Shown here in pieces: positions 1 to 6,111 of a stretch of DNA of 6,738 nt. The notes under the pieces are model-generated. The model did no database searches, was not told where the DNA came from, and saw only the letters and a program-made list of their open reading frames with translations. This DNA comes from Pontiella sp. (lineage in GTDB: Bacteria; Verrucomicrobiota; Kiritimatiellia; Kiritimatiellales; Pontiellaceae). Every line of letters starts with the position of its first letter. Position 1 is the stretch's first letter. Made by a program: the position numbers and the translations under genes. Location of the stretch: assembly GCA_029939385.1 (NCBI GenBank), contig JAOZSZ010000080.1, forward strand, positions 1 through 6,738, in the 5' to 3' direction.

Positions 1-737
1 TCTGGCAAGAAATTCCCAATGTGTTAGCCACGGCTATGCCATCCGCAAAACCTCAGTTTGATATGATTCTTGCTATGCTTCAGCTACAGACGGGCATCAA
101 TATTGAAGAGGATCTATTGGCTAATATTTCCACAAAATATCTCTCCTTTTCTGTAGCCGAAGCCAATCGGCAAGTTTCAGTGGTCGCCGTTGAACTAAAG
201 AATGGCCCCGCATTTAAAACGGGGATCGAAAGCGTACTAGCATCACCGGCTCTCCAACCGCAGGTCGCTGCAGGCGTCGAAACGATCGATTTTCTTGATC
301 ATACGATCTATGTACTGAAGAGCGACGATCTGAATAATCGCGTTTCTTTTGGCGTTGTAGGCGACTACCTGCTCTATGGTCAACCCGATGGGCTCCGCCA
401 AGTGATTCGCAGCCAAAACAGCGATATGGCGGCCAATAATGCCTTTGAACGGTCTCCTCTCGTGGTGGGATTACGACAACAAGTGCCGGCCTCAGCCTTT
501 GGCTATAGCGTGATTGATTGGGAAAAAAATATGGCCGTCATTATCCAAGAATTAAACAAACCCGAGTATATTCTCCTCATGCAACAAAACTGGGCAAAAA
601 GTGGAAGTGCGTTGCCTCCTCCAGATTTTAATAAGCTTCCGCAAGCCGAACACATTGCCTCCTTTTTCAATATCTCCTATCAATATGTGGAAAAAACCGA
701 TGACGGTCTTCACCAACGAATTATTTTAAAATATTAG
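1..737 (+). CDS. DUF3352-like conserved hypothetical protein (C-terminal part, 5' end outside window)
   Basis: The frame is open to the left edge: codons from position 3 read W-Q-E-I-P-N before the first possible start, a GTG at 21. That GTG is therefore probably internal and the gene begins upstream. About 244 residues are visible. The segment around TGINIEEDLL (visible residues 30-39), followed by a beta-rich stretch, a 'VVGDYLLYGQPDGLRQVI' type strand-helix unit near 350-408, and the closing 'YVEKTDDGLHQRIILKY' resemble the DUF3352-like proteins common in Planctomycetes and Verrucomicrobia, usually exported and of unknown function. No membrane segment or catalytic motif is seen in the visible part; any signal peptide would lie outside the window. 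The stop codon (735-737) overlaps the Shine-Dalgarno of the next gene, so the two are probably one operon. The family assignment rests on pattern resemblance only; that the region is coding is certain. Confidence 0.8.
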   Translation, partial: WQEIPNVLATAMPSAKPQFDMILAMLQLQTGINIEEDLLANISTKYLSFSVAEANRQVSVVAVELKNGPAFKTGIESVLASPALQPQVAAGVETIDFLDHTIYVLKSDDLNNRVSFGVVGDYLLYGQPDGLRQVIRSQNSDMAANNAFERSPLVVGLRQQVPASAFGYSVIDWEKNMAVIIQELNKPEYILLMQQNWAKSGSALPPPDFNKLPQAEHIASFFNISYQYVEKTDDGLHQRIILKY

Positions 738-739
738 GA
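736..739 (+). promoter_or_regulatory. Shine-Dalgarno AGGA of the FG-GAP protein gene
   Basis: AGGA ends 6 nt before the ATG at 746 and overlaps the TAG stop of the preceding gene. This supports 746 as the start rather than the in-frame ATG at 788, which has no purine-rich site before it. The overlap suggests translational coupling. Confidence 0.6.
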
Positions 740-745
740 ATCCTT

Positions 746-2989
746 ATGCATCTAAATCCATTCTCGATTTTTGATTTCCGATTATTCATGGGCGGAAATC
801 AAAAATTTATTACCCGCTTCTTTCTTGTCGGACTCATGATGGCTTCAGTCCATGCCGAGGAACTCAACCCTCCCCTGCGGGATTTCGGATTTCAACCCCT
901 AGAAATTTATAAGTTTGAGAATGGCACGTCCCGCTTGATCGTTTCCGACCTTAATGGCGACGGACGCGATGATATCCTTTTTTTGAACAATCATATTTCT
1001 CGGCTGGAAATCTTATTCCGCAAGGCAAACGCCGAAGGAACTGAATATTTAGAAGAACTTGATAAACGATTTGAGAATAAAGGAATCATGGTCGACCAGA
1101 GTTTGAAGGCGCTGCGCGTGGATGATCTTAACAACGATGGCCTTCTTGATATTCTTAGCTTCGGAACCGCCATCGGTTTACAAATTCGCTATCAACAGGA
1201 AAATGGATCCTTCGCCGAGCCGGAGCGGATCTTTATTAAAAACCCAACGTCCGTTACCACCGTTCAGGTGGGCGATCTCAATGGTAATGGGCGTAAAGAT
1301 ATTCTGGTCTGCCACCGCAACCAGGCTGATCTATATTGGAATAGTGACGAAACCCCCTTTCGAAATAAAAAAACCCTCACCTTTTCGGGGGATAAAAGTT
1401 TTTATGGTGACATTGCCGATATTAATAACGATGGCATTGCCGACTTAGCCTTCCATTTTAATACCCCTCGCAATCCCTTAAAAATTCGTTATGGAAAAGG
1501 GGCGGGGCTCTATGGGATCGAACAACCCCTTGATTTACCTCCACGACAATACATGGACATTCTCCAAACCGAAGGCGTTGCGCCTCGAATAGGTATGATA
1601 TTACGCAACCGTCTCGCCTTTCGCATGTATGACTTTGCCGATCAGGAACAACCCCTTTTGCTCAACACACAAGAAATATCACCGGCACGCATCGGACTGG
1701 AAGGAACTAGTAAAAAAGCAGCTCCCGCTTGGATTGCCGCCGATTTTAATGCCGATGGATATGATGATCTCCTCGTTGCCGCTCCCGAACTCAGCCGCCT
1801 ACACCTCTACCACGGCTCGATAAATGGACTGAACCCCGAACCCCAACGCATTGATAGCCTTTCCGAAATCTCCCATCTATCGCGACGGGCCAATGGCGAT
1901 ATTCTCGTTATCAGCAAAAAGGAAAAAATTGCAGCGCTGCATTCCGCCGAAGCCCTTGAGCAATTTCCATCTATCCTCAAAACCCCCGGCAAGGTCCTTG
2001 CGGGTTGTGCCATCGAATCAAGCGATGAAAGCTGGTTGGTCTGTAAGAATGAGGCAAAAGAATTACAACTGGTTCGACTCAGAGAATCTGGAAATGCAGA
2101 AGTTTACTCGCTTAATATGCAAAACGATCCCTCCGACCTTCTCGCCTTTCAACTTCCTGAAAATAAAATTGCGCTCCTTTTCTTCATGGCCTACGACACC
2201 CCAAAAATGAAGCTATTTAATGCCGGTCAACTTGAAGAATTCACTAGCGAATCCTTCAGAGCCCTTGCGCAACCACTCAAACGATCCAATATTCACCTCA
2301 GCTCTCCGGGAGAGGGTTCCGTGTTAACCGTCGCACAGGGAGCCATTGCTCGCCGGTTTGAATGGCAAGTCGATCACTACGAAATTACGCACCAGTTTAA
2401 TCCCGAAAATGCGCAGGGCGAAATGGTCGCCTCCTGCGAATATAAACTACTCGATGGATCAACCGGAACCTTGCTCTACGACCGGAACTCAAGCGACTTG
2501 GTTCGCTTTTCCGCTCAAAGTAACGAATGGGGAAAGATTCACATCCCCGATGCTGACCAAACCATCTTTGCCCTCGTCCAACTCAAAAACAAAGAGCACG
2601 ACATGTTGCTCCTGCTCGATCGTACGGGACTCAATGAAATTCAAAGTAACGGCATGCGCCTTGCTCCAGTTTCTAATGCAGAATATATTTCTCCATCCGA
2701 AAACCCCATGCTCGCCTATGCCAAGATCATCAAACTAGGCTCGCCGCCCCGCCCGATGATTGCTCTCATCGATCCCGCCAACCGTACCATCGAAGTGGTG
2801 AGCCTGAAGAAGGGTGAACTCAATAAAGAACTCATTTTTGAAGTGTTTCTCACCTCCGACTTCGTTAACCGAAAGCAGAACCGAGGCACAGAGCCTCACG
2901 ATGTCGAGTCGGGCGACCTTAATGGTGACGGCATTGGCGACCTCGTCGTTCTCAGCCAAGATAAGCTACTCATCTACCTCGGAGAGTAA
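746..2989 (+). CDS. Secreted FG-GAP/VCBS repeat beta-propeller protein
   Basis: A 747-residue protein of unknown specific function. It has a cleavable-looking signal peptide: basic residues K20 and R24, hydrophobic FFLVGLMMASV, and a probable cut after VHA (residue 37), so it should be exported. Six calcium-loop motifs of the FG-GAP/VCBS type (DxNxDGxxD) are visible, starting at residues 68, 127, 177, 225, 333 and 724. The third has Asn in place of the central Asp. Spacings of 48-59 residues between the first four fit successive propeller blades. Residues about 350-715 have no clear motif and may be degenerate blades. Such proteins typically bind ligands or other proteins at the cell surface; no enzymatic residues are recognised. 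The chosen ATG has a Shine-Dalgarno at 736-739 but gives an unusually long n-region (14 extra residues). The alternative ATG at 788 would give a more typical 23-residue signal peptide, and a perfect inverted repeat spans this stretch. It is convergent with ychF. The family call is firm; the role is unknown. Confidence 0.88.
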   Translation: MHLNPFSIFDFRLFMGGNQKFITRFFLVGLMMASVHAEELNPPLRDFGFQPLEIYKFENGTSRLIVSDLNGDGRDDILFLNNHISRLEILFRKANAEGTEYLEELDKRFENKGIMVDQSLKALRVDDLNNDGLLDILSFGTAIGLQIRYQQENGSFAEPERIFIKNPTSVTTVQVGDLNGNGRKDILVCHRNQADLYWNSDETPFRNKKTLTFSGDKSFYGDIADINNDGIADLAFHFNTPRNPLKIRYGKGAGLYGIEQPLDLPPRQYMDILQTEGVAPRIGMILRNRLAFRMYDFADQEQPLLLNTQEISPARIGLEGTSKKAAPAWIAADFNADGYDDLLVAAPELSRLHLYHGSINGLNPEPQRIDSLSEISHLSRRANGDILVISKKEKIAALHSAEALEQFPSILKTPGKVLAGCAIESSDESWLVCKNEAKELQLVRLRESGNAEVYSLNMQNDPSDLLAFQLPENKIALLFFMAYDTPKMKLFNAGQLEEFTSESFRALAQPLKRSNIHLSSPGEGSVLTVAQGAIARRFEWQVDHYEITHQFNPENAQGEMVASCEYKLLDGSTGTLLYDRNSSDLVRFSAQSNEWGKIHIPDADQTIFALVQLKNKEHDMLLLLDRTGLNEIQSNGMRLAPVSNAEYISPSENPMLAYAKIIKLGSPPRPMIALIDPANRTIEVVSLKKGELNKELIFEVFLTSDFVNRKQNRGTEPHDVESGDLNGDGIGDLVVLSQDKLLIYLGE
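767..806. repeat. 14-bp perfect inverted repeat with 12-nt loop at the start of the FG-GAP gene
   Basis: ATTTTTGATTTCCG at 767-780 is the exact reverse complement of CGGAAATCAAAAAT at 793-806; the 12-nt loop 781-792 contains the alternative ATG at 788. It lies in the first 20 codons of the gene, within the atypically long n-region of the signal peptide. It could be a mobile or dispersed AT-rich repeat captured in the reading frame, or an mRNA structure affecting translation. No other copy is present in the window. Confidence 0.75.
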
Positions 2990-3029
2990 AAAAGTACGTA
3001 GTCCCGCCTTTAGGCGGAACTACGAACTT
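2988..3029 (-). terminator. Rho-independent terminator after ychF
   Basis: Arms 2992-3008 and 3013-3029 form a 15-bp stem in three blocks (AAGT/ACTT, CGTAGT/ACTACG, CCGCC/GGCGG) with two single-base mismatches and the 4-nt loop TTTA. On the minus strand the stem is followed by six T (2993 down to 2988), and the hairpin begins 3 nt after the ychF stop, so it fits a terminator for ychF. On the plus strand no T-run follows, so it would serve the FG-GAP gene poorly, though it lies directly after that stop too. Confidence 0.8.
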
Positions 3030-3032
3030 GTG

Positions 3033-4133
3033 CTACACGTTGAATAGGAATTCAATCACATCGCCATCTTGAACAATGTATTCTTTACCTTCGGTACGGA
3101 GCAACCCGGCCTCGCGGCAAGCGAGTTCTCCACCTTTTTCAATAAAATCAGCGTATGCAATAACCTGTGCTCGAATGAACCCTCGCTCAAAATCGGAGTG
3201 AATCACACCGGCCGCCTTAGGTGCCGTATCCCCCCGATGAATGGTCCATGCGCGCGTTTCCTTCGGCCCTTGCGTAAGGTAACTCACCAGACCAAGCGTA
3301 TGATAACCCGTATGGATAATCTGATCGAGGCCACTTTCTTTCACGCCATACTCGCTCAGAAACTCTTCCCGATCCTCATTAGACATCCCGTTGAGATCTT
3401 CTTCCATTTTAGCGCAAATCTTAACTACGTCAGCACCGCGTTCCGCGGCATAAGCCTTAACGGAGGTCACATAGTCATTATCTTCCAACAGCCCATCTTC
3501 ATCGACATTGCAGCAATAGATCACCTTCTTATCGGTAAGGAATTGTGACTCTTTAAAAATGGCTCTTCCCATCTCCGTTTCGTGGTCTTCAAACTTAACG
3601 GCCATTTCCCCGGAACCAAGATGATCGAGTAATTTTTCAAAAGTAGGAAGTGTGGCAGCGATCGCTTTATCGGTACGAGCCTGCTTTTTCACACGAGCAG
3701 CCCGATTTTCCATCATCTGAAAATCCGCAATAATCAACTCGGCTTCGATGATTTCGATGTCGCGAATAGGATTAATGGAACCATCAACGTGCACCACATT
3801 GGTGTCGTCAAAACAACGAACAACTTGAAGAATGGCGTCGGTTTCACGAATATTTGTAAGGAATTTATTCCCCAGTCCTTCGCCTTGGCTGGCGCCCTTC
3901 ACCAAGCCAGCAATATCAACAAAATCGACCATGGCCGGAAGGATTTTTTTTGATCCAGCAATCTTGGCCAGCTGGTTAAGACGAGGATCGGGCACCGGTA
4001 CGATCGCCTTGTTCGGCTCGATGGTACAAAATGGATAGTTTGCACTCTCTGCATTTTGTTCGCGCGTTAGCGCATTAAAGATGGTGGATTTCCCGACGTT
4101 CGGAAGCCCGACAATACCTATACTTAGTCCCAT
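3033..4133 (-). CDS. ychF: Redox/stress-linked ribosome-binding ATPase YchF (OLA1 family)
   Basis: A complete 366-residue member of the Obg-related YchF/OLA1 family (E. coli YchF is 363). In order: a G1 P-loop GLPNVGKST (residues 9-17); the switch region with FCTIEPN (35-41); G3 DIAGLVKGAS (73-82); a helical, probably coiled-coil domain around 126-205; the G4 position NVDE (209-212); and a C-terminal TGS domain from about 282 to 365, ending GDVIEFLFNV. The G4 motif ends in Glu instead of the Asp of NKxD, which in this family goes with preference for ATP over GTP. H115 in VVHVDGS is at the position of the His reported important for ATPase activity in E. coli YchF. It acts in the cytoplasm on ribosomes and in stress responses. 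AGGA lies 7 nt before the ATG. It is downstream of fabI in the same direction, 69 nt away, with a terminator-like hairpin between them, and is followed by its own terminator. Identification is secure. Confidence 0.97.
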   Translation of the reverse strand: MGLSIGIVGLPNVGKSTIFNALTREQNAESANYPFCTIEPNKAIVPVPDPRLNQLAKIAGSKKILPAMVDFVDIAGLVKGASQGEGLGNKFLTNIRETDAILQVVRCFDDTNVVHVDGSINPIRDIEIIEAELIIADFQMMENRAARVKKQARTDKAIAATLPTFEKLLDHLGSGEMAVKFEDHETEMGRAIFKESQFLTDKKVIYCCNVDEDGLLEDNDYVTSVKAYAAERGADVVKICAKMEEDLNGMSNEDREEFLSEYGVKESGLDQIIHTGYHTLGLVSYLTQGPKETRAWTIHRGDTAPKAAGVIHSDFERGFIRAQVIAYADFIEKGGELACREAGLLRTEGKEYIVQDGDVIEFLFNV

Positions 4134-4144
4134 AATTTTATCCT

Positions 4145-4186
4145 AAAACGTAAAACGTGAGGCATGAAATCTATTCACACCTCACG
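4145..4186 (-). terminator. Terminator-like hairpin between fabI and ychF
   Basis: On the minus strand CGTGAGG (4186-4180) pairs with CCTCACG (4162-4156). The stem continues inward through two G-U wobbles and TGAA/TTCA (4177-4174 with 4168-4165) to a 5-nt loop, 13 bp in all. It is followed by TTTT, ACG, TTTT (4155-4145). The wobble pairs become C-A mismatches on the plus strand, so the structure is best as minus-strand RNA, consistent with a terminator for fabI. It leaves only 22 nt before the ychF start, so it could also act as an attenuator for ychF. Confidence 0.7.
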
Positions 4187-4202
4187 CTTCGGTCATCGCT
4201 TT

Positions 4203-5054
4203 TTATTTTTTCTTGGCTAATTTTTTCTTTCCAGCAGATTTAGCTGGAGTACGCATGAGCGGTTTTTCATGAGGGAGCAAGACCCCTCCAATATTGTTGG
4301 CTCCTCCGTCCACATAGAGGGTCTGACCCGTAATCTTTTTGGAATATTTTCCGAGCATAAAGACTACCGCATTGGCCACTTCCTTCTTATCGTTAACGAC
4401 ATCCCAAGGAAGAGGACTGATTTTTTTCCACGTACGAGCGAGATGCGCAAAGTGCGGGATCGATTTGGCCGCTTTGGTGGCCAGCGGTCCTGCAGAAATG
4501 GCATTAACACGAACGTGCTCACGGCCGTATTCACGGGCAAGAGCGCGCACCAATGCTTCGAGTGCCGCCTTGTTAACCCCCATCCAGTTGTAATATGGAA
4601 ACGCTAACTGAGACTCAAACGAAAGCGTGACAATGGATCCGCCCTGCTCCATTTTTTGAAGCGCAAAATGAGAAATTGTGGCGAGCGAAGCACAACTGAT
4701 ATGAAAGGCCTGTTTGATATCTTCATAGGCGGGGGTGTACATATGGTCGCCCAAGCACGTTTTTGGATTCGCAAAACCGATCGAGTGCAGAACCCCATTG
4801 ATGGGCCCTGTTCTCTCAAACAAATTACGCACTTCATTTTCGACCGTTACATCGCAATATTCAAACCGCATGGCCGCTTTTTGTTTTTCCGTCAGATCTT
4901 TGCTTCGGTCAAAAAATATACGTTTCATCCGCTCACTCTGGACCGTATAGATTACATTACCCCCCAAATCCTCAATCATCTTGCCTACGGCATAGGCGAT
5001 AGAATCGGTATTGAGCAGTCCCATTACAACGTAAGTACTTCCTTTTTCAATCAT
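4203..5054 (-). CDS. fabI: Enoyl-[acyl-carrier-protein] reductase (NADH), FabI/InhA type
   Basis: This enzyme carries out the last step of each fatty-acid elongation cycle: NAD(P)H-dependent reduction of trans-2-enoyl-ACP, in the cytosol. The 283-residue SDR-fold protein shows the divergent FabI nucleotide site (G12 ... DSIAYAVG, residues 17-24), CDV at 67-69, HSIGFA at 90-95, the catalytic Tyr-x6-Lys as Y155 and K162 in YYNWMGVNK, and SAGPLATKAAKSI (187-199), followed by the C-terminal YVDGGANNIGG. The position of E. coli Tyr146 is F146 here and the loop to the catalytic Tyr is nine residues, as in mycobacterial InhA (Phe149/Tyr158), not ten as in E. coli. After residue 258 there is a basic tail with 9 Lys/Arg among the last 20 residues, absent from E. 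coli FabI. The start is fixed by AAGGAG at 5068-5063, 8 nt before the ATG. It lies between the SHD1-like gene and ychF. Function is secure; inhibitor sensitivity is not inferable. Confidence 0.95.
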   Translation of the reverse strand: MIEKGSTYVVMGLLNTDSIAYAVGKMIEDLGGNVIYTVQSERMKRIFFDRSKDLTEKQKAAMRFEYCDVTVENEVRNLFERTGPINGVLHSIGFANPKTCLGDHMYTPAYEDIKQAFHISCASLATISHFALQKMEQGGSIVTLSFESQLAFPYYNWMGVNKAALEALVRALAREYGREHVRVNAISAGPLATKAAKSIPHFAHLARTWKKISPLPWDVVNDKKEVANAVVFMLGKYSKKITGQTLYVDGGANNIGGVLLPHEKPLMRTPAKSAGKKKLAKKK

Positions 5055-5062
5055 TATCCGTA

Positions 5063-5068
5063 CTCCTT
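5063..5068 (-). promoter_or_regulatory. Shine-Dalgarno AAGGAG of fabI
   Basis: Minus-strand AAGGAG lies 8 nt before the ATG at 5054-5052. It is the strongest ribosome binding site in the window and supports this start even though the protein lacks a few N-terminal residues present in E. coli FabI. Confidence 0.7.
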
Positions 5069-5146
5069 AATTATTTAAAATTGGGCGCAAACCTAGTCAG
5101 ATTACTCATCTTTTGCAATCGGGGAATCCAACGATTTTTAATTCTT

Positions 5147-5171
5147 AAAAATTAAAGGATCAACACATCCT
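5147..5171 (-). terminator. Weak possible terminator after the SHD1-like gene
   Basis: On the minus strand AGGAT (5171-5167) and ATCCT (5160-5156) can form a 5-bp stem with a 6-nt loop, followed by TTAATTTTT. It begins 11 nt after the stop codon. The stem is short and AU-containing, so termination may be inefficient and transcription could read into fabI. Confidence 0.3.
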
Positions 5172-5182
5172 GAAAGAATGGA

Positions 5183-5956
5183 TTACTTTGACCATCCGCA
5201 CTTCCCTTCTAAATCTTTTGGTTTGTAAATCGTACGAACGGCCGTTTGCCCTCCGGGCGTCTTGATCGTAATGCGTACGCCCACGCCATTCAGCTCCACC
5301 TCTATCTTTTCAAAACCACTGTCATCTCTTGCCGAGGAGAGATCCCCTGAAACTTCCTGAACCGCGGTAATGACCGAACTGGTCATTAGCGTTTTCTTTG
5401 ATTTAGAAGGAAGTGCTTCAATCGTTAAATTACCTTTGGTTATTTTTTTAAACCATTTTGGATTATCTATCCACGCCCCCTTTCCTGTTTCTTTACAGAA
5501 GATGCAATATTCAATCTCTATATTTTCCAGCGGAATAGGATTTCGGTTTTCAAGGAATAGTTCATAGGAAATCTGCTCGAACTTAACCTGCCCGATGCTC
5601 TCCTTTTCCGAGCCACCCGTCGCATAGGAAACCGTTCCTTCAAGAGTCTTCTTCCATCTTTTAACCGTATCCTTGCTACAGGAAATCTTAAAGAAGCTGG
5701 GATTACGAAAACCCTCCATGGCCGCCCAATCTTGGATATATTTTTGATCCGCATCCACAAAGATAGTGGGTTTAACCTTAACGCATTTTCCGTCTTCGCG
5801 CTTAAGTTCCACCAATCCTTGGCTCGTATTATACGATTTGATTTCAGCCTTCAGCGATCGACCATCCGGTAATTTAAACGCCCGTATTTCTGCGCCCACT
5901 TGCTGGGTCGACACTATTGCAAATAACACACCCACCACCGTCATCAAATGCTTCAT
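5183..5956 (-). CDS. Exported protein with SHD1-like N-terminal domain, function unknown
   Basis: The start is placed at the ATG at 5956-5954, giving 257 residues: AAGGGG sits 7 nt upstream of it, while the in-frame GTG at 5974 has no such site and would add six residues that spoil the signal peptide. Residues 1-22 form a signal peptide (MKHLMTVVGVLFAIVS..., probable cut after VGA). Residues about 24-77 (FKLPDGRSLKAEI ... VELKREDGKCVKV ... DADQKYIQDW) match the pattern of the SLA1 homology domain 1-like module frequent in secreted proteins of Planctomycetes and Verrucomicrobia: small beta strands, then a conserved D-Q-x-Y-I-x-x-W. The rest (about 88-245) is beta-rich with YELFLENRNPIPLENIEIEY (131-150) and a CxxC pair at C151/C154, plus C58, C93 and C253. 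This part is not recognised. The protein is probably periplasmic or outer-membrane associated. It is upstream of fabI on the same strand but 128 nt away; linkage is uncertain. Confidence 0.8.
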   Translation of the reverse strand: MKHLMTVVGVLFAIVSTQQVGAEIRAFKLPDGRSLKAEIKSYNTSQGLVELKREDGKCVKVKPTIFVDADQKYIQDWAAMEGFRNPSFFKISCSKDTVKRWKKTLEGTVSYATGGSEKESIGQVKFEQISYELFLENRNPIPLENIEIEYCIFCKETGKGAWIDNPKWFKKITKGNLTIEALPSKSKKTLMTSSVITAVQEVSGDLSSARDDSGFEKIEVELNGVGVRITIKTPGGQTAVRTIYKPKDLEGKCGWSK

Positions 5957-5974
5957 AAATAGGCCCCTTAACAC
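5957..5974 (-). promoter_or_regulatory. Ribosome binding region deciding the start of the SHD1-like gene
   Basis: Between the in-frame GTG (5974-5972) and the ATG (5956) lies minus-strand AAGGGG followed by CCTATTT, a normal Shine-Dalgarno distance for the ATG. The stretch from GTG to ATG is therefore read as leader, not coding sequence. Confidence 0.6.
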
Positions 5975-5993
5975 TCTTAATCATTCATTAATT

Positions 5994-6022
5994 TATATAA
6001 AAATGTGACTTATATATTACAA
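5994..6022 (-). promoter_or_regulatory. Candidate sigma-70-type promoter of the SHD1-like gene
   Basis: On the minus strand TTGTAA (6022-6017) and TATATA (5999-5994) are separated by 17 nt. Each matches four of six consensus positions, and the -10 lies about 38 nt before the start codon. The region is very AT-rich, so chance matches are likely. Confidence 0.35.
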
Positions 6023-6111
6023 ATAAAGAATCCTTCCAAAAAGAATAATCCCGACCTTTCCGGTTAATTGGAGATTTCCAGCCCCTCTCCGGTATGCCTT
6101 AATGAATCCTT

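Noticed and set aside
21..23. GTG at 21 as the true start of the first gene
   Set aside because: The frame stays open upstream to the window edge, no Shine-Dalgarno precedes it, and the visible protein begins in mid-domain, so the gene almost certainly starts outside the window.
3069..3548. Plus-strand ORF of 159 codons opposite ychF
   Set aside because: It lies wholly antisense to a clearly conserved gene, and its translation shows no domain or plausible start signal.
4656..5078. Plus-strand ORF of 140 codons opposite fabI
   Set aside because: It is antisense to the conserved FabI active-site region, with a composition typical of a shadow frame.
5136..5155. AT-rich palindrome TTTAATT/AATTAAA between fabI and the SHD1-like gene as an operator
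   Set aside because: It is seven A/T pairs in a very AT-rich spacer, easily explained by chance, with no clear promoter next to it.
5972..5974. GTG start for the SHD1-like protein
   Set aside because: The ATG at 5956 has AAGGGG at a proper distance and gives a cleaner signal peptide; the GTG would place that Shine-Dalgarno inside the coding region.
6070..6090. GGAGA/TCTCC stem upstream of thiE as a riboswitch or terminator
   Set aside because: The stem is only five base pairs with an 11-nt loop, no T-run follows, and no riboswitch core motifs surround it.
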